From Salipiger thiooxidans (GTDB taxonomy: Bacteria > Pseudomonadota > Alphaproteobacteria > Rhodobacterales > Rhodobacteraceae), in NCBI RefSeq assembly GCF_900102075.1, contig NZ_FNAV01000001.1:372001-436000 (forward strand): a stretch of 64,000 nucleotides of DNA. Direction: 5' to 3'. Position 1 is the stretch's first letter, and every line of letters begins with the position of its first letter. The notes under the pieces were generated by a model that saw only the letters and a list, made by a program, of their open reading frames with translations, was not told where the DNA came from and did not search any database. This document shows, one piece after another, positions 63,868 to 64,000 of the stretch. The translations under genes were made by a program, and so were the position numbers.

Positions 63868-64000
63868 TCACTCCCACTTGTAGTTGAAGCTGACCGAGAT
63901 GCGCTCGTCTTCCGACGTGTTGGGCGGGACCTCGTGGCGCAGCCACGATTCCCAGAGCAGCACGTCGCCCACCGCCGGGGCCTCGTAGACGAAGGTCTTC
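63868..64000 (-). CDS. 2OG-Fe(II) oxygenase-like protein, C-terminal end only
   Basis: The last 43 codons of a gene entering from beyond the window. The visible end includes VGDVLLWESWLRHEVPPNTS and finishes RISVSFNYKWE. The WESWLxHxVPPN pattern followed by RxSVSFN is typical of the small 2-oxoglutarate-dependent oxygenase family annotated as TIGR02466, where His is an iron ligand and Arg binds 2-oxoglutarate. The rest is not visible. Confidence 0.75.
   Translation of the reverse strand, partial: KTFVYEAPAVGDVLLWESWLRHEVPPNTSEDERISVSFNYKWE

Overview
The window is high-GC (about two-thirds G+C) alphaproteobacterial DNA, most likely from the family Rhodobacteraceae (Roseobacter/Paracoccus side). 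This is suggested by a four-gene bztABCD-type amino-acid ABC transporter, a complete quinohemoprotein amine dehydrogenase (qhp) cluster of the Paracoccus type, a wHTH-Sat-CysC sulfate-activation protein and the crcB-rluC-HAD-ATP12 gene string. The taxonomic call is inference; there is no rRNA gene. I saw no tRNA, CRISPR array, insertion sequence or phage gene.

Layout. (1) 1-11,286, minus strand: a cysteine synthase-glutaredoxin fusion (cut by the window edge), a small membrane protein and a single-domain globin; then a compact signalling operon of truncated haemoglobin, PAS/class III cyclase, hybrid histidine kinase and OmpR-type regulator; then two flavoproteins, an OsmC-like protein and an AraC regulator. 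Four promoter regions here share a 15-bp direct-repeat motif TGAAACANNNGAAAC with a third GAAAC 31-32 or 42 bp downstream. (2) 10,273-19,731: the qhp cluster (R,F,E,B,C,D,A on minus, G divergent on plus), with a long inverted repeat between qhpA and qhpG. (3) 19,738-23,719: a peptidase operon (subtilisin, trypsin, 98-aa protein, M14 carboxypeptidase). (4) 24,115-31,746: an eight-gene set of NUDIX, PhoU-like/APH-type kinase, ATP-grasp, HprK-related kinase, histidine phosphatase, calcineurin-like phosphatase, amphi-Trp protein and divergent CofD-like protein. It matches what NCBIfam calls the GAK system, for which I know no function. (5) 31,976-41,412: an outer-membrane barrel, a wHTH-sulfate adenylyltransferase-APS kinase fusion, trxB, an Lrp regulator, a Hint protein, pgeF-like, MidA-like, lgt and ubiK genes. 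(6) 41,702-47,524: rplO-secY-adk-rpsM-rpsK-rpoA-rplQ on plus, with a BLUF photoreceptor gene on the opposite strand. (7) 47,639-58,639: host-attachment-like protein, Deg protease, rarA, crcB, rluC, HAD phosphatase, ATP12, bztABCD. (8) 58,822-63,190: rpmC to rpmD on minus. (9) 63,191-64,000: a small membrane protein, an AT-richer patch and the end of a 2OG-Fe(II) oxygenase gene.

Three points stand out. The GAK-type gene set is the best candidate for an undescribed biochemical system. The globin-cyclase-kinase-regulator operon, with its shared promoter motif, looks like a gas- or redox-responsive regulon. The ribosomal-protein supercluster is broken between rpmD and rplO, and the two halves lie in opposite orientation about 17 kb apart. 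Inverting that 17 kb would restore the usual gene order, and the two halves carry near-identical candidate promoters.
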